NCBI GenBank assembly: GCA_937146725.1 | Contig: CAKZRU010000174.1 | Location: 26,033 to 90,032, forward strand | DNA: 64,000 bases | From: an uncultured Myxococcales bacterium | GTDB lineage: Bacteria > Myxococcota_A > Bradymonadia > UBA7976 > VGTA01 | Direction of reading: 5' to 3' | Shown: piece by piece, positions 9,202-18,465 of the stretch | How the letters are laid out: each line of letters opens with the position of its first letter | Position numbering within the stretch: position 1 is the first letter of the stretch | The notes under the pieces: model-generated | What the model saw: only the letters and a program-made list of their open reading frames with translations | What the model was told of the DNA's origin: nothing | Databases searched by the model: none | Translations under genes and position numbers: made by a program

Positions 9202-12200
9202 TTAACTCTCCTCACCCATAAGGCTTGTAGATAAAGGCCCAAAAACGATTTCACTTTGTTGGATAAAATCTGGATGTATACCCATTGAATTACTCTTTGG
9301 CTCAGTTTTGAGATCTAAGCTCGGATCTATATTTGGTTCAGATATATCAATTTGAGCCTGCTTATCACGCCAGGGCGCCTCACCATCATAGGTTTGTAAC
9401 ACATATAGATTATCCGCCTTATTCCATTGCTTGGTCAGTTCAGCAAATGCTTCAATACTCTCTGGTTCAAGTTCATGTTCTGAAGCATACTTTAGCCATT
9501 TCCAAGATAATTCTGGTTCAAACCTTAAGGGCTTTAATGATCCTTCTTCCATTAAATCAATCCAAGTTTCCAATAATTGAGCGGCCTCAGCTTGAGCAAG
9601 CTTTGGAAACTTGTCGAACTGACCATCTTTGGCCACCAAGGTTGTACCTTCAAACTTAGGATCCGCTGCAGATAAAGCGACATGATATAACCAAGGCTCA
9701 ATCAAGCGCTCTCCTTTAGGATACTGTTCCTCTTTACCACCCATATGACGACTTGGTGTCGCAAAAACCAACTGATTGCCATAATACATATCTCCCTCAA
9801 TATGCAAAGGCCGTCCGGAGGGTAATTTTAAGTTTAGAGAGAGTGCCTGTCGACTTTCGCCGGACTTAGCCTGGCTAAAACGTTCATACAAGCTTTTTAC
9901 TTCATCCAAGGCTTGCTCAAAGCTTACCTCACCCATTTTACCGATCGGTAATAAGCCTTCTGCTCGCACGATATTCACAATATGCTGAAAGTTTTCTTCG
10001 GTCAGTGGTGAGCTTATACTTAAATCTAAATCAGGATTTACCGGATCAGCCTGATCCGACTTGAGTTCAATACTTGGATCCATCGCTTGTAAAAGCTTAA
10101 AGGTGCGATCCTTTAAAAACCATGATTGCAAAGAGTCAAGCTCAAGTAATTCTCGTTCTTTTGTAAGCTCTTCATCTTTGAGTAAGCTCATCCCCACTCC
10201 ACGTTTCAAAAAGAACTCACTAGGGTTTTTCAATAACTGCTTAAGTGTATCCAACTTGGGCCTGCTTACACCACGAGAAGCAATCGCCAAAGTCCGAGCT
10301 GAAAAAGGCGGAACTAAACGAGGATTACGCATAGCTTCTTGCCAAGCTTTGGCCCCTTTAAGCCAAATTGGCTCATGGCTTAAGGTCATTTCTCCTGCCT
10401 CGCCCGCTTCGCTCGCAATAAAGTTTCGCGGACTGAATGAGTGCAAAGGATGTTGAATTGTTAAGGCTTCGACTAACAAGTCAGCTGCCTTGCCACCGTA
10501 GGTAAAACGAGCGCTTAACTCTTCTTGGATCGCTTGCAAAATAGGGGCTGGCAAACGAGTTTCGCCGTTGGCTTTTTGACCTGTATAAAAGAAATGGATT
10601 TGTTCCTGCGCTGCTAAAATACTTGCGAGTAAATTGGCAAACTGCTCTTGAATGGGATCAATATCATTGGGCAAGGGATAGGCAAGGGTTGGGTCAAGTC
10701 GATCTTGTTTAGCTCTAAAGGGAAACTGTCCCTCACTTAGATTTAAAAAGCACAGCATTTTAGCGGGCACTGCATAAGCTTGATCTAAAGAATAAAATCG
10801 CACATGATCTCGACCCGCACCAACAACCATCTTTTGTTGTCCAATCCCATGTTCAATCAAAAGCCCCATGGCCTTATTGGTCATATTTTGCTGACTTGGT
10901 GCTTGTCGCTTAAGCGCTCGCCTTAAATCGGACTCAACATCTTGACGTAAGGCTTTGTCCTCAAGGGTATGAGCAACACATAACTTTCTGAGAACATCGA
11001 TCAGAAGCTCGCACCAAACTGCTGGCGTATGGGCTGAAGCAAGCTTGGGAAGCATATTTTTAAGAGTAAAGAAAAAGTCACAGAACTTGGACAGTAGTTT
11101 TTCACTATCCTCACCATTGAGCGGGATGGCCGCGACTCCGTCATAAAGTTCACTATAGCCTCGATAATGTTCTTCCCCCACTAAATAGCCCATCAATAAT
11201 CGATCTAGTCCAAATTCCCAACTATGTTGAGCCTCTTCATTTAGGCCACAGGCAACACGATGATCAGCATCCAAGCCCCAACGAATGCCACTCAGACGAA
11301 TCCACTGCTCTAACTTAATAATATCGCTTAAAGACAGTTTAAACTTTGCTGAGACCAATGGGTGTTTTAAGCATTGAAAAACATCATGCCGATATAAGCG
11401 ACTTTTGGATAATTTCAAAACCTGCTTCAACAAAACCGCATAAGGGTTTTGCCCATTTGGTCTGGCTAACTCCGCACCTAAGCGTTTACTTGTTTCTGTA
11501 TGGCTCGCTTCTAAAACGTTTAATGATTGTTGATTGATCATCGGCTTAGTTTTGCTCGCTTCAATAGGTGAAACTGCTGATAAGTCACCATTAAAGACAG
11601 CTAAAATCAAAGGAGCAAAGCGCTCAATATCCGGACAAAGAACCAAAATATCACGTGGCCTTAGCTGAGGGTCACGGCGTAGGGCTGCTCGGATTGTTTG
11701 ATAAAGATCTTCAACCTGTCGCTGATCGCTATAACTCGTATGAAAGCGTAATGAAAAATCTTCTTGTGGATGCTTAAGCTCCGGTAAGCAGGGTAAGGGC
11801 GCTTCAGGTCTAGGCTTGGCTTGAGTGAGCGCCGTTTGAAACAAGCTAAGTAATGTAGCAGGCTGCTCATTCTGCTCATTCTGTAGCAGTGTTGCCAAAG
11901 TTTCTTTTTGCTGGACCGGTGGTGGCGTTATTGGAAAAGGGGGGATTGGTCGTAAATTCGACCCATTTAAGTGCTCATCTGATAAAGAACGATAAGCAGT
12001 AAATCCTGAGCCATAGCTGCTCATTAGAGGAACAGCTCGCTCAGACTCCTCTTGTGTAGACTGCTCAAAGCGACCGTAAGTCAGTGGGTCTATGGTGATA
12101 AAATAGACTTGTGTAGTTTGTGCACAAGCTCGGGCGAGAGCAAGACTTTGAGCATCATAGCGATGATGGCCAAAAAAGATCAGCCGACGGACATGTTGAG

Positions 12201-12891
12201 ATAAGCCCGTCTGTGGATCTGCGGCTTTTCTACATAGTAACTCCAACCAATCTGACCAAAGTGCTGGTCGATTTTGATTCACTTTGGTCACCCGAGGGTG
12301 AAGTGGCCCTAAAACGTCAGCAAGCTCTGACCAAAGTAATGGCCAAAATGTTTCATCTTGAGCACATTCTTCCTTGTTGAGTTCATCCCAAGCTTGTAGC
12401 CAGTGTGGTCGGGTGAGAAGCAAGCGTCTAAAGATCTTAGCAAAGCGTTGAGCGGCCAATAAACGCTTACTTGCCAAAGCCTTTCCACGACGTCGTGCTC
12501 GTCTCTGAGCCAAGGGATCACTTTCATCTACAGTGCTGACCCCAAAGATCTGACTGAGTTCATGCAGATGACTTAAATCTTGAGCTAGACCTTTTCCAAG
12601 TCTTGTTGTTGCCTCTAACATGGCCCATGTTAAACGGTTTATACTGGGTACCAAGGGTAAAGAAGGCCATATTTTTGATTGAAGTTCGCTCACCCAATAG
12701 CTTGAAGAAAAACAGGAGATTTGAGCGCAGATTTCACGTTCAGTGGCGATCAAATCTTTGACCCACTTTACACTTTCTGAATGTGGGCAAATCACCCAAT
12801 CTTGGGCAAAGGGATCACCATTAGGTTCTGTAAAGTCAAGAAGTCGACTTTTAGCTTGAGTAAGGCTCGTACAAACCGTTGTATGAATCAT
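9202..12891 (-). CDS. recC: RecC, exodeoxyribonuclease V gamma subunit (copy 1, divergent)
   Basis: RecC is a catalytically dead helicase/nuclease fold that scaffolds RecB and RecD and recognises Chi. The 1229-aa product shows RecC landmarks: RDILVLCPDIERFAPLI in the middle of the chain and, later, AKMLCFLNLSEGQFPF followed by a segment ending in ETRLPAPILQ. No Walker A is present, as expected. The N terminus is poorly conserved, so the assignment leans on these motifs, the length and the position as first gene of recC-recB-recD. The start ATG at 12891 faces the divergent lipoprotein gene across 235 bp. The protein differs clearly from the other RecC (28942-32748), so the two are not a recent duplication. 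Confidence 0.88.
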   Translation of the reverse strand: MIHTTVCTSLTQAKSRLLDFTEPNGDPFAQDWVICPHSESVKWVKDLIATEREICAQISCFSSSYWVSELQSKIWPSLPLVPSINRLTWAMLEATTRLGKGLAQDLSHLHELSQIFGVSTVDESDPLAQRRARRRGKALASKRLLAAQRFAKIFRRLLLTRPHWLQAWDELNKEECAQDETFWPLLWSELADVLGPLHPRVTKVNQNRPALWSDWLELLCRKAADPQTGLSQHVRRLIFFGHHRYDAQSLALARACAQTTQVYFITIDPLTYGRFEQSTQEESERAVPLMSSYGSGFTAYRSLSDEHLNGSNLRPIPPFPITPPPVQQKETLATLLQNEQNEQPATLLSLFQTALTQAKPRPEAPLPCLPELKHPQEDFSLRFHTSYSDQRQVEDLYQTIRAALRRDPQLRPRDILVLCPDIERFAPLILAVFNGDLSAVSPIEASKTKPMINQQSLNVLEASHTETSKRLGAELARPNGQNPYAVLLKQVLKLSKSRLYRHDVFQCLKHPLVSAKFKLSLSDIIKLEQWIRLSGIRWGLDADHRVACGLNEEAQHSWEFGLDRLLMGYLVGEEHYRGYSELYDGVAAIPLNGEDSEKLLSKFCDFFFTLKNMLPKLASAHTPAVWCELLIDVLRKLCVAHTLEDKALRQDVESDLRRALKRQAPSQQNMTNKAMGLLIEHGIGQQKMVVGAGRDHVRFYSLDQAYAVPAKMLCFLNLSEGQFPFRAKQDRLDPTLAYPLPNDIDPIQEQFANLLASILAAQEQIHFFYTGQKANGETRLPAPILQAIQEELSARFTYGGKAADLLVEALTIQHPLHSFSPRNFIASEAGEAGEMTLSHEPIWLKGAKAWQEAMRNPRLVPPFSARTLAIASRGVSRPKLDTLKQLLKNPSEFFLKRGVGMSLLKDEELTKERELLELDSLQSWFLKDRTFKLLQAMDPSIELKSDQADPVNPDLDLSISSPLTEENFQHIVNIVRAEGLLPIGKMGEVSFEQALDEVKSLYERFSQAKSGESRQALSLNLKLPSGRPLHIEGDMYYGNQLVFATPSRHMGGKEEQYPKGERLIEPWLYHVALSAADPKFEGTTLVAKDGQFDKFPKLAQAEAAQLLETWIDLMEEGSLKPLRFEPELSWKWLKYASEHELEPESIEAFAELTKQWNKADNLYVLQTYDGEAPWRDKQAQIDISEPNIDPSLDLKTEPKSNSMGIHPDFIQQSEIVFGPLSTSLMGEES

Positions 12892-13041
12892 GAATTATCT
12901 CAATATTGATGTCATGGTTTAGCCCACACTATCACACATATAACTTTCGTCAATATTTGTCGGATATTTGCGTCATTTTTAATCTTTTGGTCTCAATCAT
13001 TGATTGAAAACTCTTAAGAGAATATTAAGTAAAGTTGACAA

Positions 13042-13070
13042 ATGACATAATACTTACTTTTCTTTATAGT
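13042..13070 (+). promoter_or_regulatory. Putative sigma-70 type promoter for the lipoprotein-TPR operon
   Basis: A -35-like ATGACA at 13042-13047 is separated by 17 nt from a -10-like TATAGT at 13065-13070; each matches the consensus at five of six positions. It lies about 57 nt before the ATG at 13127. A perfect TTGACA at 13035-13040 overlaps this region but would need a 24-nt spacer to the same -10. The call rests on consensus match only. Confidence 0.5.
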
Positions 13071-13126
13071 GATTTAAACATAGTTTATTTGGGCCTTACT
13101 CAATATAAGATCTTAAGGAGTCGCTG

Positions 13127-13387
13127 ATGCGAGATTCAAACTCAGCAAAGCATAATCAACCTGAGCTGATATACAGCAAATCTCGTTCTGTCATAAATGT
13201 TGCTTTGTGCGCCTTGATCAGTCTTTCGGTACTGAGTGCTTGCACATCAAAACCACCACCACCTCCACCACCGCCTCCACCACCACCGCGTAATCCTTTA
13301 CCTCCGGTGCCCAAAGCGGATGAAATTAAGACAATCGATCCTAAGCAAGATCCTAGTATTTTACCCAAGCCCACAAGCGAATCATGA
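13127..13387 (+). CDS. Small polyproline lipoprotein
   Basis: An 86-aa predicted lipoprotein. After a hydrophilic N-terminal stretch comes a hydrophobic segment ending in the lipobox LSAC, with Cys39 as the lipidation site. Right after it is a run of twelve prolines (residues 43-54), followed by a short Pro/Lys/Asp-rich tail. A polyproline II rod would hold the tail away from the membrane. AAGGAG stands seven nucleotides before the ATG, supporting the start. The stop codon TGA overlaps the next gene's ATG (ATGA), implying translational coupling with the TPR protein. No enzymatic domain is visible. Twelve consecutive prolines usually make translation depend on EF-P. The function is unknown. 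Confidence 0.8.
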   Translation: MRDSNSAKHNQPELIYSKSRSVINVALCALISLSVLSACTSKPPPPPPPPPPPPRNPLPPVPKADEIKTIDPKQDPSILPKPTSES

Positions 13388-16300
13388 ATCATACACCACC
13401 ACCTACAATTCGGGTTATTGACCAAGGCATGAATGTACGCTTTCCCCCACAAAAGCATTGGGGTTTTGTCAGTGCCGAACGCTTTGAACTCAGACTTGAT
13501 ACCGAACTATCTATGTCAGAGCTTCGCCATGCCCATGCCCGTCTCACCGATGTAAGTTTAAGCATTTCAATGAAGGATTTGGAATGGCTGGTCCAATCTC
13601 GGCTTGAGCGTTCTGACTTCAAGGAGATCCACTTTTTGGGGGCAGAGGCCAAAACATCAGGGCAGCCAAGTCCTTTAATGTGCTGGGGTATATATCAGCC
13701 TCAAGGTCAACGCGCTCAGACTTTTTACTTGGAAGGTGGTTTTCATGCCTTGGCTCACAGCTTACGTTTTGAGTTTTACCAAGGCTTACTCTTTGGTTTG
13801 GGAGAGTTAAATGCACAAACTTTGGCGGCCCGCTTGCTTAAAGAAGCTGGCTTACCCGCACAGCGAACTCACCCGACTGTGCTTAATATTGACCCTTTGA
13901 CTGAACTTAGTCTTGCTTATTGCTTAGATTGGGGATGGAAGCTTCCCCAGCGCAAGCTTGATAGTGAAATTGATATTAGTGCCAAAGAAATCTCGTTTAT
14001 TTCAGGGAGAACTCGTGATGCTTACTTGCAAAGCTCTTTTGATCCCACAGCAAATAAGATTACACCCCAGCAAAGAGTACATTTAGATTATTTACGCAAG
14101 TTCCATGAAGGCGAAGGCTTGATTCATGCCGAAGAGTTTGAATCAGCTAAGATCTTTTTCAAAAGTCATATTGATGACCCCAGAGCAGCCGCACGTTTCA
14201 TAGATCTTTCTCGCTGGTTAGGTGAGGCAAATGAGCATCTCAATGAGTGGCTCAAAGAGGATAGGTTGAGTCCGGCAGAAAAATGTAGAATTGAAGCCTT
14301 ACTCGCTGAAAACAACCATCATTATGAGCTTGCTTCACAGAAGTGGAGTCAATACTTTGAGCTCGAACTTGAAGGCTTTAGAAAGGCAAGTGTCTCAAAG
14401 CCCAGCGCACGCTCCCCCTTGTCATTAAACTTACTAGATGGCCTTAAAGAGTTTACATTGGGCTTACTTTTGACCGAAGTAAATAGCCACCAAAGCTTGC
14501 ATCATCTTGAAATTGCTCGAACTAAATTAGGATTTTCTTGCCAATTACTCAATACGATTGCCCACAGTGCAAGCTTAGCGGATGATCTTATTTTAGCGCA
14601 AGCTCGACTCACAGAAGCGGCTCAATACCTTGCCTCAAATAAGCAAGCCAATGCAGCAGCCCTTACTTGGGTAAAGGTTGGTGAGTTATGGATGCATCAC
14701 AGCGAGTCCTTTGATCATGCTGAACGTGCCTTTAGGCGAGCCTTAGAGATTGACCCTACAGCATTGGATCCCTATTTTAAATTGGCTCAGCTCAATGAAG
14801 CGCGAGGCGACTTTATTGCGGCCAAAGCCCTATTAGAAAGAGTTTTAGAACTCTCCCCATATTCCAAGCTAGCGCGTGATACTCTCAATCGTATTGCGCT
14901 TGAGTTAGAGCAACCCTTACAAGCTCAAGTGACCAAGCATACCGCTAAAAAAGTAGCGGAAGTTACACGTATCCCACAAGAGACAGATGATCGCCTATCT
15001 CCAATTCAATCCGCAGCTCCACTACCATTAGATCATCAAGCGCTAGATGAGCAGAAGCAAGCGAACCCGCAACAACCAATGAATACTCAGTCTAATCCTG
15101 CTTCTGCAAGAGAGGACTTACCAACCCCGCCTCCTAAACCATTAAGCGCAGGTCCTTTTACCCAACAGGACCCTTGGTCTTTAGCACCCCAAGAAAAATT
15201 GGAGTCTTGGCTCAAGCAAAGTACTGAGCAAAACTTCTCGGAACCAACAGCTGAGTTTCAATCATTAAGCCCTGTAAGCAATCATATTCGTGAAGGATTA
15301 GAGAGCTCTGAGAAAATCACCAGTACACCACAAGCGTTTAAATCAAATGAACGGACGACTGAAAAACCAAAGCGACAAGAGCAGCCAACGCTTGAACCTG
15401 TGCCCATCACAAAGCAGGTAGATGATTCTTGGAAACGTGAGCAGATTACAAAGCAAAATCGTTCAGAAAAGATAACCCAACCGCCAAAGGCTCAGTTAGA
15501 CTCGCATGGAACTCATCGAAAACTTCCCACTCCACCACGGGCAAACCAAGCGCCTATTGCTTGGCATACCGGAGACTTTGATGCGATTAATACCGCCCTT
15601 TCTCTTGCACACCCAGCCCAGGATTCTGAGCAAGAGCTTCCTGTTATTGAAGCGCCCGTTTATACAGAGAAAAAGATAGAAGCTGACAAAGATATAAGTG
15701 CACAGCAAAAAGCAGAGAAAGAAACAAAGTCTCCAGCGCCTTTTGAACAAGTCAAAGAAGTCCCAACCGATCTCAGTGAGCCATTTAGTCCAGAACTTCG
15801 CAAAAAACAAGAAGCGATGGAGGCCGCTCTTGATGGACTTTTAAGTCATGATGAAGCCGAAAAAGAGATTTCTCGTTTGGCCGATATGATTCCGAAAGTC
15901 CGCGAGCCACAAAAGCAAGCCGAAGTTTCTTTGGAGATCGCTGTCATTTATCGCGACCAATTACTCGATTTAGCGAATGCAAAAATGTGGCTTTGGGATG
16001 GATTACACTATTCTTCCAATGAGGATATACAGCATGAGCTCAAAGAATCTTTGGCTGAACTATACATGATTACTGAAGACTGGAATGGCTTACTTGATTA
16101 CTATCATTTTATTGCTGAACAGGCTGGTGGGGATCCGGCTGAGGCATATTTACAAAGAGCCTCTCTTCTCAAAACTCTTGAACGCCATGATGAGGCCTTG
16201 GTAGATTGTGAACATTCTCTCAATCTTCTAGCTCAAGAAAATCGAAAAAAGCAATCAGCTCGTAGACAGGATCGCTATGAAGAGGTCATTCGTCTCAAGG

Positions 16301-17040
16301 CTGATTTACTCAGCTCGCAGGGAGATGATGAAGATGCGGTCACTGAGTTATTGCGTGACCATGAACTTCTTGATCTCACTCGAGTAGCACTGCGAAAGGC
16401 ATATGCAGCCAGACTAGTAAGAGATCATAATCCCCAGCAGGCAAATACGCTTTTCCAAGAAGCCTATCAAGTCAACCAAAGCGAAAGCCTTCTCGAAGAA
16501 TGGAGAGGTTTTACTCAGCAATGGGGTGACCCGTATGCTAAAGCAAGCGTGATTAGGGCAATGATCGAAGGCGAAGAAGACACTCACTTAAGCGGTGAAA
16601 ATCATGCCCGAATCAGCGCTCGTCGCTTGGTACAGCTTGCGGATGAAATCGCCATTGATGAACCATTATTGGCACTTGACCTTTATCAAGAATCACTCGA
16701 TCTACAAAGTGATCTTGATGTGGTTGAAAAGCTAATGGTGATTGCAGAAAAGGAAGACCAATACCAAAGCTTATTGAATGGCTTAGATCAGATGATTCCG
16801 CAATGTTTCGAAGGTGAATATCGGGGAATCCTTAAGCTTAAAAGAGCTTTTGTGTATTACATCATCCATGATGAAAGAGCCGCTGAGGAAGCCCAAGAAG
16901 CCTTAGTTGACTTTGAGGGTAAGATTGAGTCTGTGGAGGAGTTTGAAGCTTTACTTGCTTGGGCTGAAACCCGTTGTATGACCCAAGATTATCACCAAGT
17001 TCTGACTTGGCTAGACTCTGTGGGTATATTTGATCACTAG
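13384..17040 (+). CDS. Large TPR-repeat protein with disordered central region
   Basis: The 1218-aa product has no visible signal peptide or membrane segment, so it is probably cytoplasmic. An N-terminal ~200-aa domain is unrecognised. TPR-like helices are clear around 440-500 (HAERAFRRALEIDP, AKALLERVLELSP). A low-complexity region rich in Pro, Gln, Lys, Glu and Ser spans about 505-800. More TPR-like helical repeats cover about 815-1210. The ATG overlaps the polyproline lipoprotein stop by 4 nt, so the two products are probably made in ratio. TPR arrays usually scaffold protein complexes; the partner is unknown, though the coupled lipoprotein is a candidate if the complex reaches the envelope. 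Function is inferred only at the level of scaffolding. Confidence 0.85.
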   Translation: MNHTPPPTIRVIDQGMNVRFPPQKHWGFVSAERFELRLDTELSMSELRHAHARLTDVSLSISMKDLEWLVQSRLERSDFKEIHFLGAEAKTSGQPSPLMCWGIYQPQGQRAQTFYLEGGFHALAHSLRFEFYQGLLFGLGELNAQTLAARLLKEAGLPAQRTHPTVLNIDPLTELSLAYCLDWGWKLPQRKLDSEIDISAKEISFISGRTRDAYLQSSFDPTANKITPQQRVHLDYLRKFHEGEGLIHAEEFESAKIFFKSHIDDPRAAARFIDLSRWLGEANEHLNEWLKEDRLSPAEKCRIEALLAENNHHYELASQKWSQYFELELEGFRKASVSKPSARSPLSLNLLDGLKEFTLGLLLTEVNSHQSLHHLEIARTKLGFSCQLLNTIAHSASLADDLILAQARLTEAAQYLASNKQANAAALTWVKVGELWMHHSESFDHAERAFRRALEIDPTALDPYFKLAQLNEARGDFIAAKALLERVLELSPYSKLARDTLNRIALELEQPLQAQVTKHTAKKVAEVTRIPQETDDRLSPIQSAAPLPLDHQALDEQKQANPQQPMNTQSNPASAREDLPTPPPKPLSAGPFTQQDPWSLAPQEKLESWLKQSTEQNFSEPTAEFQSLSPVSNHIREGLESSEKITSTPQAFKSNERTTEKPKRQEQPTLEPVPITKQVDDSWKREQITKQNRSEKITQPPKAQLDSHGTHRKLPTPPRANQAPIAWHTGDFDAINTALSLAHPAQDSEQELPVIEAPVYTEKKIEADKDISAQQKAEKETKSPAPFEQVKEVPTDLSEPFSPELRKKQEAMEAALDGLLSHDEAEKEISRLADMIPKVREPQKQAEVSLEIAVIYRDQLLDLANAKMWLWDGLHYSSNEDIQHELKESLAELYMITEDWNGLLDYYHFIAEQAGGDPAEAYLQRASLLKTLERHDEALVDCEHSLNLLAQENRKKQSARRQDRYEEVIRLKADLLSSQGDDEDAVTELLRDHELLDLTRVALRKAYAARLVRDHNPQQANTLFQEAYQVNQSESLLEEWRGFTQQWGDPYAKASVIRAMIEGEEDTHLSGENHARISARRLVQLADEIAIDEPLLALDLYQESLDLQSDLDVVEKLMVIAEKEDQYQSLLNGLDQMIPQCFEGEYRGILKLKRAFVYYIIHDERAAEEAQEALVDFEGKIESVEEFEALLAWAETRCMTQDYHQVLTWLDSVGIFDH

Positions 17041-17055
17041 CCATATTTGATCACT
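17026..17055 (+). repeat. 13-bp direct repeat across the TPR gene stop
   Basis: ATATTTGATCACT occurs at 17026-17038 and again at 17043-17055. The TPR gene's TAG is at 17038-17040, so one copy encodes the C terminus and the other lies just past it. It looks like a small tandem duplication at a gene end. Confidence 0.7.
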
Positions 17056-17081
17056 CGCTAAACTTAAAAGAGTGCTTGAAC

Positions 17082-17594
17082 TCACAAATTCAAAGCAATG
17101 ATGGCTCTCAAGGACCAAGCTACAGTTCTAATCCAATTAGTTTTGACTAGACGATGATGTATTTTAGGATCAAAGCCATTCACCAAGCGATTATGACAAG
17201 GCACCTGTAGCAAAGCTGTACTCAACCAAATCACAAGCAATAAGAATAGGCCCATCCACAAGGCACTCTGGTTTAAACTCATTGCAGCTTGACTCATTGT
17301 AGCTTGACTCATTGTAGCTTGACTCATTGCTTCTTGATTTAGACTTAAAAGCAATAAGGCTCCTGCCGTTAAAGCCTCTAAGATCATTGCCGGTCCAACT
17401 GCCCAAGTGGTCCAAAAAACATGCTTCTGATGATAGTCCAAATAATGCTTGGGACCTACCAGCGCAAAAAGAGGATAGTGTACAAGTTGCACGAAATAAA
17501 TCAGACCCAACATGTATAAGGTTGATGCTGTATGTAACAGACGTAAATCAAGTACAGCACCTTGATTTAAAATCCACTGACTAATCATTTCCAA
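17082..17594 (-). CDS. Small integral membrane protein with MSQAT repeat
   Basis: A protein of about 170 aa with four predicted membrane segments. Conserved-looking polar residues include YHQKHVFWTTW and a His/Arg-containing C-terminal part (CHNRLVNGFDPKIHH). I do not recognise the family with confidence; the layout resembles small four-helix membrane proteins of unknown function. The loop between helices 2 and 3 carries repeated MSQAT, encoded by a 15-bp tandem repeat (17281-17340). The frame stays open to a TTG at 17642, but AGGGAGGA at 17601-17608 lies 6 nt before a TTG at 17594 and 12 nt before an ATG at 17588, so the true start is one of the latter two. It converges with the TPR gene. 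Confidence 0.7.
   Translation of the reverse strand: MEMISQWILNQGAVLDLRLLHTASTLYMLGLIYFVQLVHYPLFALVGPKHYLDYHQKHVFWTTWAVGPAMILEALTAGALLLLSLNQEAMSQATMSQATMSQAAMSLNQSALWMGLFLLLVIWLSTALLQVPCHNRLVNGFDPKIHHRLVKTNWIRTVAWSLRAIIALNL
17281..17340 (-). repeat. 15-bp in-frame tandem repeat, about four units
   Basis: On the plus strand the unit is ATTGTAGCTTGACTC. It appears at 17281, 17296 and 17311 with at most one change, and as a degenerate fourth copy at 17326. On the coding strand each unit adds five residues (MSQAT or a variant), so copy-number changes would keep the frame. Confidence 0.85.
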
Positions 17595-17779
17595 AAGGCT
17601 TCCTCCCTTTTCACTTACTGATTCAAGAATTACACTGATCAAGATTTCATGTCAAAAACAGATTCTCATAAGTTAAATCATGAAAACCTATACCAAACTA
17701 AATAAACTAAAAACTCTTTAGATATGATTCAATAGTTCAATTTTAGATTCAATTCACATCAAAATATTAAAAATTATTA

Positions 17780-17810
17780 AACATTCGATAAGAGAACCTT
17801 ATTGAATGTT
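17780..17810. promoter_or_regulatory. 13-bp inverted repeat (hairpin or operator)
   Basis: Left arm AACATTCGATAAG (17780-17792) and right arm CTTATTGAATGTT (17798-17810) pair at 12 of 13 positions around a 5-nt loop. The sequence beyond the arm is T-rich when read on the minus strand, but no minus-strand gene ends here, so an operator or structured leader is likelier than a terminator. Confidence 0.6.
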
Positions 17811-17885
17811 AGAATAGTGATAAAAATAGATGCAAGCTACTCATAGCTAAGCTGATTAAAGAGCGCACACTTCATTCCAAGTTTT

Positions 17886-17923
17886 CATTCGGCTTATACC
17901 CACCTTAAATGATAAGCTGAATG
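17886..17923. promoter_or_regulatory. 12-bp inverted repeat (hairpin or operator)
   Basis: Arms CATTCGGCTTAT (17886-17897) and ATAAGCTGAATG (17912-17923) pair throughout, with one G-U pair in RNA, around a 14-nt loop. It lies about 60 nt before the membrane-protein gene starting near 17985. Both dyads in this gap share the half-site core CATTC. Confidence 0.6.
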
Positions 17924-17984
17924 TAACTTTATCTCATGATCAACTACTCACTGTTGTATTGGTCAATCTGACAGATTATGTTCT

Positions 17985-18437
17985 GTGTTCATCAAAGATA
18001 AATCAACACTACTAGCGACCATATTAGCGATCATGTCACCCTATCAACAGCTCTGGTTTACCGCTTTTATTAAAACTCAAATCATTGAGGTGAGCATAGG
18101 TTTACTTGCTTATGTCACGCTTAGTCTTTTATCTAAACAGTTCAAGAAAAATTACTTTTTTCTGACCTGTACATATATGGGATTTGTTTTTTTTACTGCA
18201 ACAACGCTTACACATCCATTGCTATGGTTTGTTCTTCCCATGTATATCCAACATTGGGGATTAAGTTATACACATTATGTGCTTCTTGGAGAATTGTTAG
18301 TTTGGTTCAGTGAAGCGCTTTGGTATTATATAGTTATAGATAAACTTCAAAGACGCTTTATACTTGCACTCCTCTTATCCTTGCTTCTCAATAGTGCAAG
18401 CTATTTCCTCGATCCATATTTAGATACAATATTATAG
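17985..18437 (+). CDS. Small hydrophobic membrane protein, unknown family
   Basis: A 150-aa, very hydrophobic product with about four membrane helices (near 20-45, 55-80, 85-110 and 125-140). Aromatic residues are frequent (WFSEALWYYIV), and no catalytic motif is seen. The start is uncertain. The longest frame opens with GTG at 17985, while an ATG at 18033 would give MSPYQQLW and a more usual N terminus; neither has a clear Shine-Dalgarno sequence. The gene precedes the FHA protein by 28 nt on the same strand and may share its transcript. Codon use is AT-rich like the surrounding intergenic DNA, which lowers confidence slightly. Confidence 0.55.
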   Translation: MFIKDKSTLLATILAIMSPYQQLWFTAFIKTQIIEVSIGLLAYVTLSLLSKQFKKNYFFLTCTYMGFVFFTATTLTHPLLWFVLPMYIQHWGLSYTHYVLLGELLVWFSEALWYYIVIDKLQRRFILALLLSLLLNSASYFLDPYLDTIL

Positions 18438-18465
18438 AGTTCATATTTACAGGAGAATACTTACT

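Larger units (their letters stand above)
17643..17984. other. AT-rich intergenic region with two dyads
   Basis: This 342-bp region separates a minus-strand gene from a plus-strand gene, so promoters for both are expected here. Apart from the two inverted repeats listed separately (17780-17810 and 17886-17923), I see no tRNA, no convincing ORF and no clear terminator. Confidence 0.6.

Noticed and set aside
2995..12891. Phage-defence island suggested by clustered nucleases
   Set aside because: The genes are ordinary RecBCD subunits; no restriction, toxin, integrase or phage genes accompany them.
13156..13458. Antisense frame with a poly-Gly run
   Set aside because: Mirror of the polyproline codons of the plus-strand lipoprotein; no ribosome site or domain.
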